Positions 33,862 through 43,379 of a stretch of DNA of 64,000 bases are shown piece by piece. The first letter of the stretch is position 1, and the number at the start of each line of letters is the position of its first letter. A program made the translations under genes and the position numbers. Below the pieces are notes generated by a model. The model ran no database searches, was not told where the DNA came from, and worked only from the letters and a program-made list of their open reading frames with translations. The DNA comes from Streptomyces tardus (GTDB lineage Bacteria > Actinomycetota > Actinomycetes > Streptomycetales > Streptomycetaceae): the NCBI RefSeq assembly GCF_018101125.2, contig NZ_JAELVF020000002.1, forward strand, positions 192,576 through 256,575. Reading direction: 5' to 3'.

Positions 33862-34862
33862 GCGCCTCCTGGGTCCTCGGAGTGGACTCGGGAGGGTCCG
33901 GGCTGCGGATCGCCCTGGCGCGCGCCGAGACGGGCACCGGGGCCCGCTCCGGCGGCACCCCCGCACGGGCGCCGGAGCCGGTCGGTCGAGTCCACCGGTT
34001 CGAGCCGCTGCGCACCGGCTCCGACGGCATCGACAGCGCCCAGCTGCTCGACCGGCTGCTGCCGTCCGCGCGCGGACTGCTGGCCGAGGCGGGAGCCGAG
34101 CGTCCGGAAGCGGTGTGCATCGGCGCCGCGGGGATGGCGACCCTCGGCGACGGGCTGCGCGGAACGCTGCCCGGCGCCCTGCGGCGGGAGTTGGGCGTCG
34201 TGCGCTTGGCGCTCGCCGCCGACACGGTGGCGGGCTACGCGGCGGCCCTCGGCGAGGAGCCCGGCGCGGTCGTCGCTGCGGGCACCGGGATGATGGCGCT
34301 CGGCACCGACCTGCGGCAGTGGCGCCGGGCCGACGGCTGGGGCCACCTCCTCGGGGACTGCGGCGGCGGCGCATGGATCGGCCGGGCGGGCCTGGAGTGC
34401 GCGATGCGCGCGCACGACGGGAGGACCGGCGGCAGCGCCGCCCTGCTCGCCCGCGCCGAGCGGCGCTTCGGCCCGGCCGGCGAGCTGCCGGGGCAGCTCT
34501 ACCCCCGTACGGACCGGCCCGCAGTGCTGGCCTCCTTCGCCCCGGACGTCGCCGATCTCGCCGCGTCCGGGGATCCCCGGGCGATCTCGATCATGTCCGG
34601 CGCCGCCGAGGAGATCGCGGTCTCCGCCGTGGCCGCGATGCCCGCCCTGCCCTCGGCTCGACTCGCCCTGACGGGCGGGCTGTTGGAGCTCGGCGAGGCG
34701 TTGACCGCGCCGCTGCTGCGGCAGCTCGCCGAACGGCTGCCGGACACCGCGGTGAGCCGCGCCGAGGGACAGCCGCTCGCCGGTGCCCTGCGTCTCGCCG
34801 CCGCGCTGCCGGAGGGGCGGCTGCGGCTGCCGGTCGACGGCCGGCTGTTGAGCGTGTTCTGA
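33858..34862 (+). CDS. BadF/BadG/BcrA/BcrD ATPase family kinase (N-acetylglucosamine kinase-like)
   Basis: A 334-residue ASKHA-fold kinase. VLGVDSGGSGLRIALA is the first phosphate loop, GAVVAAGTGMMALG the second, HLLGDCGGGAWIG the family Gly-rich motif and LTGGLLELG the adenosine motif. Likely an ATP-dependent kinase of N-acetylglucosamine or a related sugar. The GTG start overlaps the UNG stop (GTGA), implying coupled translation. Confidence 0.82.
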   Translation: MSASWVLGVDSGGSGLRIALARAETGTGARSGGTPARAPEPVGRVHRFEPLRTGSDGIDSAQLLDRLLPSARGLLAEAGAERPEAVCIGAAGMATLGDGLRGTLPGALRRELGVVRLALAADTVAGYAAALGEEPGAVVAAGTGMMALGTDLRQWRRADGWGHLLGDCGGGAWIGRAGLECAMRAHDGRTGGSAALLARAERRFGPAGELPGQLYPRTDRPAVLASFAPDVADLAASGDPRAISIMSGAAEEIAVSAVAAMPALPSARLALTGGLLELGEALTAPLLRQLAERLPDTAVSRAEGQPLAGALRLAAALPEGRLRLPVDGRLLSVF

Positions 34863-35120
34863 GCCGTCCGGAGCGTGCCCACGGTGCCGCCGTCAGCGCT
34901 GCGGCGGCACCACGGTGCCGGCCACTCGGTACCGGCCACAGGCTGCACTGACCACACCAACACCGACCACAGCGGCAGTGACCTCGGTGAACCACTTGGG
35001 CGGACCCACCAAAACGCAGGCTCCGACTGCCGTCCGCCACGCGGGAGATAACGGGACAGAGGCCCCTTTAACACCCCCGGACCACATGCGGGAGCCATCA
35101 AGGCATTAGCATGCGGCGCC
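34863..35120. other. Intergenic region before the CbiX-family gene
   Basis: A 258-bp region with no gene seen. Repeated CCGGCCAC/CGGTACCGGCCAC elements lie near 34917-34937. It presumably contains the promoter of the downstream CbiX-family gene. Confidence 0.4.
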
Positions 35121-36020
35121 ATGAGCTCCTCTACCGGCCCCGACAATGGCCTGCCCGTCCGAATGCCTCGCCCCCGACAGTCGGGACGACACCGCCGCCC
35201 CGAGCCCGTCGTCGCCCCCGACGGCGCTCCCGCCCTGGTGCTCGCCGTACCCGGTGCGCCCAGCGGTGCGGTCCGGAGCCTGGCCGAGGAGATCCTGAGC
35301 ATAGCCCGCTCGGAACTGCCGGGCATGGACGCCAGGATCGGCTATGTCGACGGCCAGGACGAGGAGTTCCCCGCACTGGAGAACGTGCTGGCGCAGATCG
35401 CGGCGGAGCGCGCCGCCGCCGGGGTGGACGCGGAGCAGTCACCGGCCGCGATCGTCATTCCGCTGCTTGCGGGGCCGGACGCCGCGCTGATGCGGCGGGT
35501 GCGTCAGGCGGTGCTCAACAGCGGTTCGGGCGCGGAGCTGACCGATGTGCTCGGCCCGCACCCCCTGCTGGCCGAGGGCGTGCACGTCCGGCTCTCCGAG
35601 GCCGGTCTCGCCCGGGCCGACCGGGCTCGGCTGTTCACCGTGGCCACCGCCGCCGACGGCATCATCCTGGCCACCGTGGGCGGCGAGGAGGCCGTCCAGG
35701 TCGCCGGCATCACCGGCATGCTGCTCGCAGCCCGCCTCGCGGTTCCGGTGCTGGCCGCGCCGCTCGACGAGGAGGGCGCGATCGCCCGTACCGCCGAGCA
35801 GTTGACCTCCTCGGGCTCGCAGCACCTCGCGCTGGCTCCGTGCCTCATCGGCCCGGAGGTCCCGGAGGGGTTGCTCGCCTCCGCCGCGCAGGAGGCCGGA
35901 TGTCAGACCGCCGAGCCGCTCGGCGCCTACCCGGCGATCGGCAAGCTCGTCGCCTCCGCCTACGGCGCCAAGGCCGGCATCGCGGGTCCCGGACAGCAGC
36001 AGGGTGCCGTGCTGCGCTGA
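35121..36020 (+). CDS. Sirohydrochlorin chelatase (CbiX) family protein, divergent active site
   Basis: A 299-residue two-module CbiX-like protein. ALVLAVPGAPSGAVRSLAEEI sits where canonical chelatases have VAHGSRDP, and HPLLAEGVHVRL and LALAPCLIGPEVPEGLL match the family core. The metal-binding His of the first strand is replaced, so chelatase activity is doubtful. The N-terminus (PVRMPRPRQSGRHRRPEP) is a conserved basic leader of streptomycete homologues. ATG 35121. A strong hairpin follows. Confidence 0.78.
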   Translation: MSSSTGPDNGLPVRMPRPRQSGRHRRPEPVVAPDGAPALVLAVPGAPSGAVRSLAEEILSIARSELPGMDARIGYVDGQDEEFPALENVLAQIAAERAAAGVDAEQSPAAIVIPLLAGPDAALMRRVRQAVLNSGSGAELTDVLGPHPLLAEGVHVRLSEAGLARADRARLFTVATAADGIILATVGGEEAVQVAGITGMLLAARLAVPVLAAPLDEEGAIARTAEQLTSSGSQHLALAPCLIGPEVPEGLLASAAQEAGCQTAEPLGAYPAIGKLVASAYGAKAGIAGPGQQQGAVLR

Positions 36021-36043
36021 GACACTCGCGCCGCGCGTACGAC

Positions 36044-36088
36044 AGTGCCCCCGAACCCCTCGGAGCGATCCGGGGGTTCGGGGGCACT
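36044..36088. terminator. Bidirectional terminator
   Basis: AGTGCCCCCGAACCCC (36044-36059) pairs perfectly over 16 bp with GGGGTTCGGGGGCACT (36073-36088), with CGGA/TCCG inside the loop. It sits between convergent stops at 36020 and 36117. Confidence 0.85.
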
Positions 36089-36116
36089 GCCACGTCCGGG
36101 CGGGCCGGGCGGCGGA

Positions 36117-37172
36117 TCAGCCGAACACGACGCAGCTGACCGCGGGCGCAGGCACCGCGCCGGCCGGCGTCGGTACGCCCGTCACGGGGTCGAGATCGAA
36201 CCAGACCACTTCGCCGGAAACCTCGTTGGCGGCGTAGAGGTGACGTCCGCCCGGCCCGAGCACCAGGTCCCGGGGCCACCGCCCGCCGCAGGAGACAGTT
36301 TCGACCAGCTCCGCGCTGCCCTCTTCGGCCTCGAGGCGGAAGACGGCGATGGTGTCGTCGCCGCGGTTGGCGACCCAGGCGGTGCTTCCGTCGGCCGAGA
36401 GCGTCAGCGCCGAGGGGTAGTTCTCGCCCTGGGCACCGGGCGCGCGGGTGCTCACCGAGCGGACCGGCCGCAGCGTGCCGCTCTCGCCGTCCCAGCGGCA
36501 GCCGGTCAGGGTGGAGCCCAACTCGCTGACCACGTACACCACTTCGCCCGCCGGGTGGAAGGCCGGATGGCGCGGGCCGCTGCCGGCGGTGAGCTCCGCC
36601 TGCCCGTGCGGGATCAGGGCGGCTCCGGTGTGGTCGAGGCGGTAGACCCACACCGAGTCCGTACCGAGGTCGGTGGAGAGCAACCAGTGCCAGCGCGGAT
36701 CGGCGACCACCGCGTGCGCGTGCGGCCCCGCCTGGCGGTCGGGGTCCGGTCCGCTGCCGCGGTGCGGGCGCACCTCGGGCTCCGCCCCGCCCACGCTGCC
36801 GTCGCTGCGCACCGCCAGCGCGGTGACGCTGCCCGAGGTGTAGTTGGCGGTGAACAACTGCCCCGCCGCAACGGTCAGATGGGTGGGTCCGCTCGCCCCG
36901 ACCGACACCGGCCCGTCACCGAGCAGCCGCGGGCTGCCCGGCTCGGCGAGCGAGAAAGCGGCGACCGCCCCCTCCTCCTGCTCACTGACCGCGTACAGGA
37001 ACGCCGAGCCCGGGGCCAGGGTGAGGTAGGAGGGGTTCACCACCTCGTCGCAGTGCCCCCGCACTGTCAGCGCCCCGCTGTCGGTGTCGACGGCCGCGGT
37101 GGTGACGCCCCGCCCGCCGTCCTTGGTGAACGATCCGAAGTAAGCCCACTGCCCGTTCCCCGTGCCGGCCAC
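36117..37172 (-). CDS. Lactonase family protein (6-phosphogluconolactonase-like beta-propeller)
   Basis: A 351-residue seven-bladed propeller of the Pgl/YbhE type. Conserved elements are YFGSFT at the N-terminus, VNPSYLTLAPGSAFLYAVSE, SGPTHLTV, GPHAHAVVADP, GPRHPAFHPAGEVVYVVSELGSTL and WPRDLVLGPGGRHLYAANE. Some members hydrolyse 6-phosphogluconolactone; the substrate here is unproven. Start GTG 37172 follows GAGGAGAGG. Confidence 0.88.
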   Translation of the reverse strand: MAGTGNGQWAYFGSFTKDGGRGVTTAAVDTDSGALTVRGHCDEVVNPSYLTLAPGSAFLYAVSEQEEGAVAAFSLAEPGSPRLLGDGPVSVGASGPTHLTVAAGQLFTANYTSGSVTALAVRSDGSVGGAEPEVRPHRGSGPDPDRQAGPHAHAVVADPRWHWLLSTDLGTDSVWVYRLDHTGAALIPHGQAELTAGSGPRHPAFHPAGEVVYVVSELGSTLTGCRWDGESGTLRPVRSVSTRAPGAQGENYPSALTLSADGSTAWVANRGDDTIAVFRLEAEEGSAELVETVSCGGRWPRDLVLGPGGRHLYAANEVSGEVVWFDLDPVTGVPTPAGAVPAPAVSCVVFG

Positions 37173-37556
37173 GACTGCCGCCTCTCCTCGAGCCCTGCTA
37201 CCGCACTGCCCCGCGACCCTCCGTACGGCGTGGACGCGGTACGGGGCGCGGGTCGCGGCTCAGCCGACCGTAGCAGTTGGTCTGGACCATGCCCCAGACA
37301 TACGCGCCCGCGAAACCGTCCGGAAGCTGTCGCGCGGCGGGCGGCTGCGCGGGCGCCGCGCCGAGGTGACGCGCCCGGCCGACTCCGGCCGTACGGGGCG
37401 ACGGCCCGCACAGTGCCCTCCGGCGGCGCGGACGATACCCGTCCGGACGGCTCGCGGGATGTCGGCGGCACCGGCTTCGTATGGCGCCCTGCTGCTCGCA
37501 GCGGTGCGCACCGACCGCGCCGGACGCGACCTTCGGGGCCTTCGGTACGACTCCGC
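37173..37556. other. Intergenic region, no gene seen
   Basis: This 384-bp GC-rich stretch lies upstream of the lactonase gene and downstream of the FUSC gene, both on the minus strand. It probably holds the FUSC terminator and lactonase promoter. No convincing coding frame. Confidence 0.45.
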
Positions 37557-39071
37557 TCAGCGCTGCGGCAGCGGGGCGCCCGGCTCGCTGTGCAGCGGCG
37601 CCGCGAGGCCGGCCAGCGCGGACTCCAGGTCCCGCAGATGCACCAGCGCGCGGTCCGCGCCGGGGTGTTGCTGCGGTACGCCGGCGAGCCACGTCGGGCG
37701 CACCAGCGCCACCGCGCGGTCGCCCTCGCGCACCAGATCCTGCACCGCGGCCTCCACCCGCCAGCAGGCGGCCATCAGCCGGGCGTCGTGCGAGGCCGAC
37801 GGGTCGGCGGCGACCTCGGCCAGCCCGTGCACCTGCCGGGCGCAGTCGTCCAGCAGCGCCAGGACCTGACGGGCCCGCTCCTTGCGGGCGCACAGCGGGT
37901 TGAGCGGGTGGACGAGCGGCGCGAGGGAGAGCCGAGCGCGTCCGAGCAGCACCTCCAGCTCGGCGGCCCGGGCGGCCGGCGCGGCCTCCTCGTCGCCGGA
38001 AAGACGCGCGGCGGCCTCGGCGGTGCAGCGCTGCATGCACCGCAGGGCGCGGTGGATCCAGGCGTGGGTGGTCAGGTGGGTGGTGACCGGCAGTACGCAC
38101 GCCACCGCCAGCACCGCGGCCAGCGCCCCGACGGTCGTCTCCACCACCCGCAGCGCCAGCAGCCCCGCGTGCAGCGCGCCCAGCAGCCCGTACAGAACGC
38201 TGACCATCAGCGTCACGAAGAACATCATCCAGCTGTAGGAGACCGCCGCCGTGTAGAAGATCCCGAAGACGCAGACGGCGACCACCAGCACCGTCGGCAC
38301 CGGGGCGCCGTCGACCGGGAGCGCCACCAGCAGCCCCGCGACAACGCCGCAGGCGGTGCCGAGGAACCGGCGGAACCCGCGCACCAGCGTCTCGCCGCGC
38401 GAGGAGGTGTTGACGAAGATCCACCAGGCGGCGCCGACCGCCCAGTACCACCGCTCCTGGGAGAGCGCCTGGCCGGCGGCGAGCGCCAGCGCGCAGGCCA
38501 CCAGCGCCTGGAACGCCTGCCTGGTGGTCGGGCGGCGCAGCCCGCGGCCGGACAGCGGCGAGGGTACGGGCGGCAGCGGTCGTCCGCGCTCCACGCACCA
38601 GAGCCCGAACCGCACCAGGGAGGTCGCGGCCAGCGCGGTCGGCACGGCCACGCAGAGCGCGGCCAGGTCCGCGGGCGCGGCCCGCAGGAACTGCGCGACG
38701 AAGAACATCATGAACGCGAAGATGCCGACCGCGTTGCCCCGCGGACCGAATCTGCGGGCGTACACCGTGAGGAAGACGACCACGAGGAAGGCGCCGTCGC
38801 GCAGCAGCGGTTGGTCGTGGAGCGAGGCGGCCAGCGCGAGGGAGGCGAGCCCCACCGGCGGCAGCAGCACGGTGGTGAGCGCCTGGGACCGTACGGTCGG
38901 GTCGTTCACCGTGAAGAGCGCCAACAGCGCGGCGACACCGGCGACGACGGCCGACTCCAGGCCGACCCACGGCAGCGTCGCCGCCACCGCGAGTCCCACG
39001 CCCGCCACCGCGCGCAGCGAGGTGCGAAGCCGGACCCTGCCCGGGTCGGGTGCCACGAACATCCGCTTCAC
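37557..39071 (-). CDS. FUSC family membrane protein
   Basis: A 504-residue protein with two blocks of closely spaced TM helices (about residues 17-160 and 195-320), each ending in the FUSC motif. SSRGETLVRGFRRFLGTACGVVAGLLVALP is the RxxGTxxG signature. The C-terminal third is a soluble helical domain. Relatives are putative aromatic-acid or drug exporters. GTG 39071 (GGGAGG upstream) is preferred; the outer ATG adds a non-conserved Cys-rich leader. It is divergent from the HAD gene. Confidence 0.85.
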   Translation of the reverse strand: MKRMFVAPDPGRVRLRTSLRAVAGVGLAVAATLPWVGLESAVVAGVAALLALFTVNDPTVRSQALTTVLLPPVGLASLALAASLHDQPLLRDGAFLVVVFLTVYARRFGPRGNAVGIFAFMMFFVAQFLRAAPADLAALCVAVPTALAATSLVRFGLWCVERGRPLPPVPSPLSGRGLRRPTTRQAFQALVACALALAAGQALSQERWYWAVGAAWWIFVNTSSRGETLVRGFRRFLGTACGVVAGLLVALPVDGAPVPTVLVVAVCVFGIFYTAAVSYSWMMFFVTLMVSVLYGLLGALHAGLLALRVVETTVGALAAVLAVACVLPVTTHLTTHAWIHRALRCMQRCTAEAAARLSGDEEAAPAARAAELEVLLGRARLSLAPLVHPLNPLCARKERARQVLALLDDCARQVHGLAEVAADPSASHDARLMAACWRVEAAVQDLVREGDRAVALVRPTWLAGVPQQHPGADRALVHLRDLESALAGLAAPLHSEPGAPLPQR

Positions 39072-39186
39072 AACTGACCCACGCCTCCCGGTCCACATCC
39101 TGATACAGCAAGAGGAAAGCACCGCTTGTCGGCTACAGCAAAATCCCTCTCCCCTCCCGACCGCCCGGATTGGCATCCTTGAGCGC

Positions 39187-39963
39187 ATGGCGCACTCCCC
39201 CACCCCTGCGGTGATCTTCGACCTGGACGGCACCCTCGTGGACAGCGAACCCCACTATTACGAGGCCGGACGGCTCGTCCTGGCCCGGCACGGGGTGGCG
39301 GACTTCACCTGGCGCGAGCACCAGGAGTTCGTCGGCATCAGCACCCGCGAGACACTCGCCACACTGCGGCTGCGACACCGTCTCGCCGCGCCCGTCGAGC
39401 AGTTGCTGCGGGAGAAGAACGAGATCTACCTCGACCTCGCCCGGGGCGGCACCGCCGTCTTCCCCGGGATGCGGACGCTGCTGGAGCGGTTGCACGAGGC
39501 GGGCCATCCGCTGATCGTCGCCTCGGGCTCCTCGTTGAGCGCCATCGAGGCCGTGCTCCGGGGCACCGGTCTGCTCCCGCTGCTGCCCCGGTTCGTCTCG
39601 GCCGAGGAGGTGGGCCGCGGCAAACCGGCCCCCGACGTCTTCGAGGAGGCGGCGAGACGGCTGGACGTCCGGCCGGCGCGGTGTGCGGCGGTGGAGGACG
39701 CGGTACCGGGTGTGCAGGCGGCCCGCAGCGCGGGGATGCGGAGGATCGTCGTCCCGTACACGGCGCAGGGACCGGGAGCAGACGGCTCGGACGCCGCGGC
39801 GCCGGAGAGCGGGGCCCCGGGCGGCCCGGCAGAGGGTGCGGTCCCGGGCGGCCGGGCGCCGGGCGGTGGTGTGCGGGAGAGCTTTCAGGAGCTGGTGTTT
39901 CCCGGCGGGCAGCCGGAGTTCGACCCCGACCGCGCGTACGAGTGGCTGCTGCGGCAGGACTGA
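39187..39963 (+). CDS. HAD family hydrolase (beta-phosphoglucomutase/phosphatase type)
   Basis: A 258-residue HAD-IA phosphatase. Motif I FDLDGTLVDSE (nucleophile Asp), motif II VASGSS, motif III Lys in GRGKPAPDVFEEAAR and motif IV VEDAVPGVQAARSAGM. A cap domain lies at about residues 20-85. After motif IV a 40-residue Gly/Ala/Pro-rich insertion precedes a conserved-looking end (FQELVFPGGQPEFD). Substrate is probably a small sugar or nucleotide phosphate. ATG 39187. Confidence 0.88.
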   Translation: MAHSPTPAVIFDLDGTLVDSEPHYYEAGRLVLARHGVADFTWREHQEFVGISTRETLATLRLRHRLAAPVEQLLREKNEIYLDLARGGTAVFPGMRTLLERLHEAGHPLIVASGSSLSAIEAVLRGTGLLPLLPRFVSAEEVGRGKPAPDVFEEAARRLDVRPARCAAVEDAVPGVQAARSAGMRRIVVPYTAQGPGADGSDAAAPESGAPGGPAEGAVPGGRAPGGGVRESFQELVFPGGQPEFDPDRAYEWLLRQD

Positions 39964-40009
39964 ACGCGCCACCGAGGCCCGCCAAGGGGCGGAGAGGGCC
40001 GCTGACGGC

Positions 40010-40624
40010 TCAGCGGCTCAGGTACTTGCGCGGGGAGAGGAGCTGGCAGGAGTACACGAAGCGCTCGTTGTTGGTGTACGTCGTGTACGAGTTGACGGAG
40101 CGCTTGCCGCCGGCGTTGACCGTCACCGAGTTCGGCCGGGTGGCGATGTTCCGCGTCGCGACCGTGGAACTGGCACTGGTGCCGACCTTGAAGACGACGC
40201 TGAAGCTGTAGCGGAAGGACTGCTCGTTCGAGGCGTTCTGGATGTCCACCTCGTACGTCATCCGGCCGGAGTTGCGGTCGTACTTGCAGACCCCGCCGAC
40301 GACCTCGCCGGTGGCGTTGGGGTTGTAGGTGGGCGGGGCGGAGGGGCCGCCCGTACCGCCCGAGGAACCGCCCGAGGAGTAGCCGCCCGTACCGCCCGAG
40401 GAACCGCCGGAGGACAGGCCGCCCGAGGAGCCGCCGGTGGCGTCGGGCCGCAGGGAGGGGTCGAGCGAGGGCATGGGCAGCGTCGGGAGCGTCGACGGCG
40501 CCTTCGGCAGATCGCCGCCGCCGCCGAACGCCTTGTCCTTGGGGTCGTCGGCGGCGCAGCCGGAGAGCGCGGCGACGACGGCGAGACTGAGCGAGGTGGC
40601 ACCGATGGCGTGGCGAATACGCAT
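40010..40624 (-). CDS. Secreted lipoprotein with Gly/Ser repeat linker
   Basis: A 204-residue lipoprotein. The signal peptide ends in the lipobox ALSGC (Cys23). Residues 35-100 are a Pro-rich and GGSSGGTGG-repeat linker. The C-terminal 105 residues form a beta-rich, Ig-like domain (VCKYDRNSG...TYEVDIQNASNEQSFRYSFSVVF) with two Cys that may pair. Membrane-anchored, outside the cell; function unknown. ATG 40624. The linker DNA is internally repetitive. Confidence 0.85.
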   Translation of the reverse strand: MRIRHAIGATSLSLAVVAALSGCAADDPKDKAFGGGGDLPKAPSTLPTLPMPSLDPSLRPDATGGSSGGLSSGGSSGGTGGYSSGGSSGGTGGPSAPPTYNPNATGEVVGGVCKYDRNSGRMTYEVDIQNASNEQSFRYSFSVVFKVGTSASSTVATRNIATRPNSVTVNAGGKRSVNSYTTYTNNERFVYSCQLLSPRKYLSR

Positions 40625-40971
40625 TGCTGATCCCCCGGAGTGCTGCGCCGCGGGTCGGCGGGCGCAGGTTCAGACGTTCACGAATGTGGCACGCGCTGTG
40701 CGACGACGGCCAGTTGGCGACCGCGCGGTGGCAACTGCTGCACACCACAAGCACCCTAAGGGATGACGTCCGCGCGACCCCCGGTCCGCGAAAGGCTTCG
40801 GCACAAGCTGTTGCACAGCCGTAGCGGGGCTGTTTCAGGGGAGGTTGGGCCCCCGCCGCCCGATCCCGGACGTCGGCATCGGCCTCCCCGCGCAGGTGCG
40901 GTCTTGGTACTTTTGACGCTCACCCACCACGCTTCGCACGACTTCGCGCGCACTCCACCATCGGGGGACCA
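40625..40971. other. Divergent promoter region
   Basis: This 347-bp region lies between the lipoprotein gene (minus) and the Pro-rich membrane protein gene (plus). No gene is seen. A moderately AT-rich stretch with TTGGTACTTTTGACGC near 40900 may be part of the promoter of the + gene. Confidence 0.4.
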
Positions 40972-41568
40972 ATGAGCCAGCCCTGGCAGCCGCAGCCCAA
41001 CCAGTACGGACCGCCGCAGCCCCCGCCCGGCTACGGCTACCCGGGCCCCTACCCGCCCCAGCAGCCGATGGGGCCGGGCTACGGCGGCTACCGCCACCCC
41101 GGCTTCCCGCCGCCGCCCCCGCGCGCGAACGGCGGCAAGGCCTTCCTCTTCTCCCTGATCATCGCGGGTGCGCTGATGGGCGGCTACGCACTCTTCCTCA
41201 TCATCAGCTACGAGGACCTCTCCCGCGACAGCCTGCAGATCACTTACCTCGGCCTGGCGGCGACGCTCGCCGTGCTGATCGGTCTGACCACCGGCAACAT
41301 CGCGGGCCGCAGCACCGGTTCGCACATCGGCGGCGCGATCATCGCCACCGCCGCGACCTTCTTCGCGGTGACCAACGGCTACGTCGCCGTCATCCTGGAG
41401 GCGGGCGGCACCGAGCTGCTCGAAGCGATGCTGGAGCACGACGCCGGGGCGCCGGCGGAGTTCTGGTGGGAGCGCCTGAGCGGCGGAGTCGCACTGATAG
41501 GCCTCGCTCTCGCGGGCGGCATCTGCTTCCTGACCGGCCACACGGTCGGCAGGAAGAAGCCCTACTGA
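40972..41568 (+). CDS. Membrane protein with Pro/Gly/Tyr-rich N-terminus
   Basis: A 198-residue protein. The first 50 residues are a disordered Pro/Gln/Gly/Tyr-rich cytoplasmic tail (GYGYPGPYPPQQPMGPGYGGY). Four TM helices follow at about 56-78, 90-110, 120-142 and 165-190. Such proline-rich-tail small membrane proteins are common in actinomycetes and have no assigned function. ATG 40972 with GGGGGA upstream. Confidence 0.8.
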   Translation: MSQPWQPQPNQYGPPQPPPGYGYPGPYPPQQPMGPGYGGYRHPGFPPPPPRANGGKAFLFSLIIAGALMGGYALFLIISYEDLSRDSLQITYLGLAATLAVLIGLTTGNIAGRSTGSHIGGAIIATAATFFAVTNGYVAVILEAGGTELLEAMLEHDAGAPAEFWWERLSGGVALIGLALAGGICFLTGHTVGRKKPY

Positions 41569-41742
41569 CCGCTCCGGCCCGTCAACACCCCTGAGGCGAA
41601 AGCCCGTTGGACGCCGCCTGCCGCGCACCCCGCCCACCGGGCCGGGACGCACGCGGGCTCGGGCCCCGCGTCGGAGCGCTCGCCGCCGACGGCCGGGTTC
41701 AGAGGCCCGGAACCCCGCGCGGGAGGCTCCGCGCCGGGTGGT

Positions 41743-42963
41743 TCACAGGAAGCGGCGGATGGGACGTACGGCGGCTTCTCCCAGGCGCTGCTGCAAGGGC
41801 CTGCGCTTCCAGCGTCCAGGGGTGATGAGGTCGCCGCCCTGCCAGTCCTCGGTGTAGTGCTCGTCCAGCGTCGCGGTGAACGTCTCGTCCACCACCGCGA
41901 GCATGACCTCCTCGTCGTGCTCGAGCGAGCGGCGGTTGAAGTTGGTGGAACCCACCAGGGAGACGATGCCGTCGATGGTCAGGACCTTGGTGTGCAGCAT
42001 GGTCGGCTGGTACTCGGCGAGCCGGACTCCCGCGTCGAGCAGATCCTCGTAGGAGCGGCGGCCACCCAGCTGCGAGACGCGTTTGTCCGTGTGCGGGCCG
42101 GGGATGAGGATCTCGACCTCGACCCCACGGCGAGCTGCTCGGCACAGCAGCTCAACGAAGAAGTCGTCCGGGGTGAAGTACGCGGTCGACACGCGCACCC
42201 GGTCCCGCGCCGACTCGAGGACGACACGCAGCAGGGTCTGCATGTCCTGCCAGCCGAAGCTCGCCGAGCCGCGGACGACCTGGACCACGGACCGACCGGT
42301 CGTGTCGTGTTCGATGAAGCGGTCGTTGGCGTCGAAGAGTTCCTGATGGCACTCTGCCCAGTTCTGGGCGAAGGCGGCCGTGATGCCGTCGACCGCGGGT
42401 CCGCGCACCTGGATGTGGGTGTCGCGCCACTCTCCCGGATGACGTGCGTCCCCGCACCATTCCTCGGCGATGCCCACCCCTCCGGTGAAGGCCGTGTGCT
42501 CGTCGACCACGAGGGCCTTCCGGTGGCAGCGATGGTTCTGCTTGAGCGGGGAGACCCACATCGGCTTGCGGAACCACACCACCTGCACGCCCGCGGCGGC
42601 CATCTCGTCTAGCAGGTTCTGCTGGATCGGGCTGCTGCCGAACCCGTCCAGCAGCAGTCGCACGCGTACGCCCTGCCGGGCTCGTTCGGAGAGGGCGGTG
42701 GCGAAGTCCCGGGCGATCTCACCGCGCCAGTAGACGAACGTCATCATGTCGATCGTGTACCGCGCCGACCGGATCGCTCCGAGCATCGCGGGGAAGATCT
42801 CGTCACCGTTGCGCAGTACGCGCAGGTCGTTGCCTTCTGTCGCGGCGATGCCGATCAGCCGTTCCAGACGTCTGCGAATCTCCTGCTTCCGCTTCCCGAC
42901 GTCCATGGCCGAGGGGCCCGGTTCGGCGTCATCGGGAGGGGAGGGCTGCTGCACAACGCTCAT
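41743..42963 (-). CDS. Phospholipase D-like / cardiolipin synthase family protein
   Basis: A 406-residue protein with two HKD motifs: HRKALVVDEHTAFTGG (residues about 145-160) and HTKVLTIDGIVSLVGSTN (about 325-342), both complete with His, Lys and Asp. No N-terminal TM helices are seen, unlike ClsA, so it is closer to the ClsB-type soluble/peripheral form. It probably transfers phosphatidyl groups at the membrane surface. ATG 42963. The 180 bp after its stop and 210 bp before it show nothing else. Confidence 0.88.
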   Translation of the reverse strand: MSVVQQPSPPDDAEPGPSAMDVGKRKQEIRRRLERLIGIAATEGNDLRVLRNGDEIFPAMLGAIRSARYTIDMMTFVYWRGEIARDFATALSERARQGVRVRLLLDGFGSSPIQQNLLDEMAAAGVQVVWFRKPMWVSPLKQNHRCHRKALVVDEHTAFTGGVGIAEEWCGDARHPGEWRDTHIQVRGPAVDGITAAFAQNWAECHQELFDANDRFIEHDTTGRSVVQVVRGSASFGWQDMQTLLRVVLESARDRVRVSTAYFTPDDFFVELLCRAARRGVEVEILIPGPHTDKRVSQLGGRRSYEDLLDAGVRLAEYQPTMLHTKVLTIDGIVSLVGSTNFNRRSLEHDEEVMLAVVDETFTATLDEHYTEDWQGGDLITPGRWKRRPLQQRLGEAAVRPIRRFL

Positions 42964-43175
42964 GGAGGGACCATACGGTCCCCTCCGGCAGAACGGAGCA
43001 CCGCCTCGGCTCGGCAGGGGGATCGCCGGAGGACGGGTGACAGCAGAGGCTCAGCGCTCGTTCTTCTTCACCGCGCTGCCCCGACCGCACGCCGAAAGCC
43101 GCGAATCCGCCCGCGCCCGCGGCAAGTCCGTCGGAGCGTGGCGCCGCCGATCCCGAGGTGCCCGCCGCGGCCCCG

Positions 43176-43379
43176 CTACCGCGCGACCTCCGCCACCGAG
43201 ATCGTCGAGGTGGGGCAGACGGCGACCGCCTCGCGCACCGCCCGGTGCCGCTCGGCCGGCGGACGCTCGTCGAGTACGAGGACGATGCCGTCGTCCTCCC
43301 GCTGGTCGAAGACCTCGGGCGCCACCAGGACGCAGCTGCCGGCGCCGCAGCACCTGTCCTCCTCGACGGTGACCTTCAT
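43176..43379 (-). CDS. Ferredoxin ([3Fe-4S] type), P450-associated
   Basis: A 67-residue ferredoxin. Cluster ligands lie in DRCCGAGSC and in AVCPTSTISV; the reduced Cys spacing matches small [3Fe-4S] or mixed ferredoxins that feed electrons to bacterial cytochromes P450. ATG 43379 (GGAGTCGACGCA upstream) is preferred over an upstream start that adds an unrelated leader. The P450 gene lies 0.9 kb upstream on the same strand, separated only by a reductase-like gene. Confidence 0.88.
   Translation of the reverse strand: MKVTVEEDRCCGAGSCVLVAPEVFDQREDDGIVLVLDERPPAERHRAVREAVAVCPTSTISVAEVAR

Noticed and set aside
36045..39077. A 1010-residue + strand frame
   Set aside because: Antisense to the lactonase and FUSC genes, both recognised by conserved motifs. 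It also crosses a terminator hairpin.
41569..41742. Possible terminator between the Pro-rich membrane protein and phospholipase D-like genes
   Set aside because: Only weak GC-rich complementarity seen, no convincing stem.
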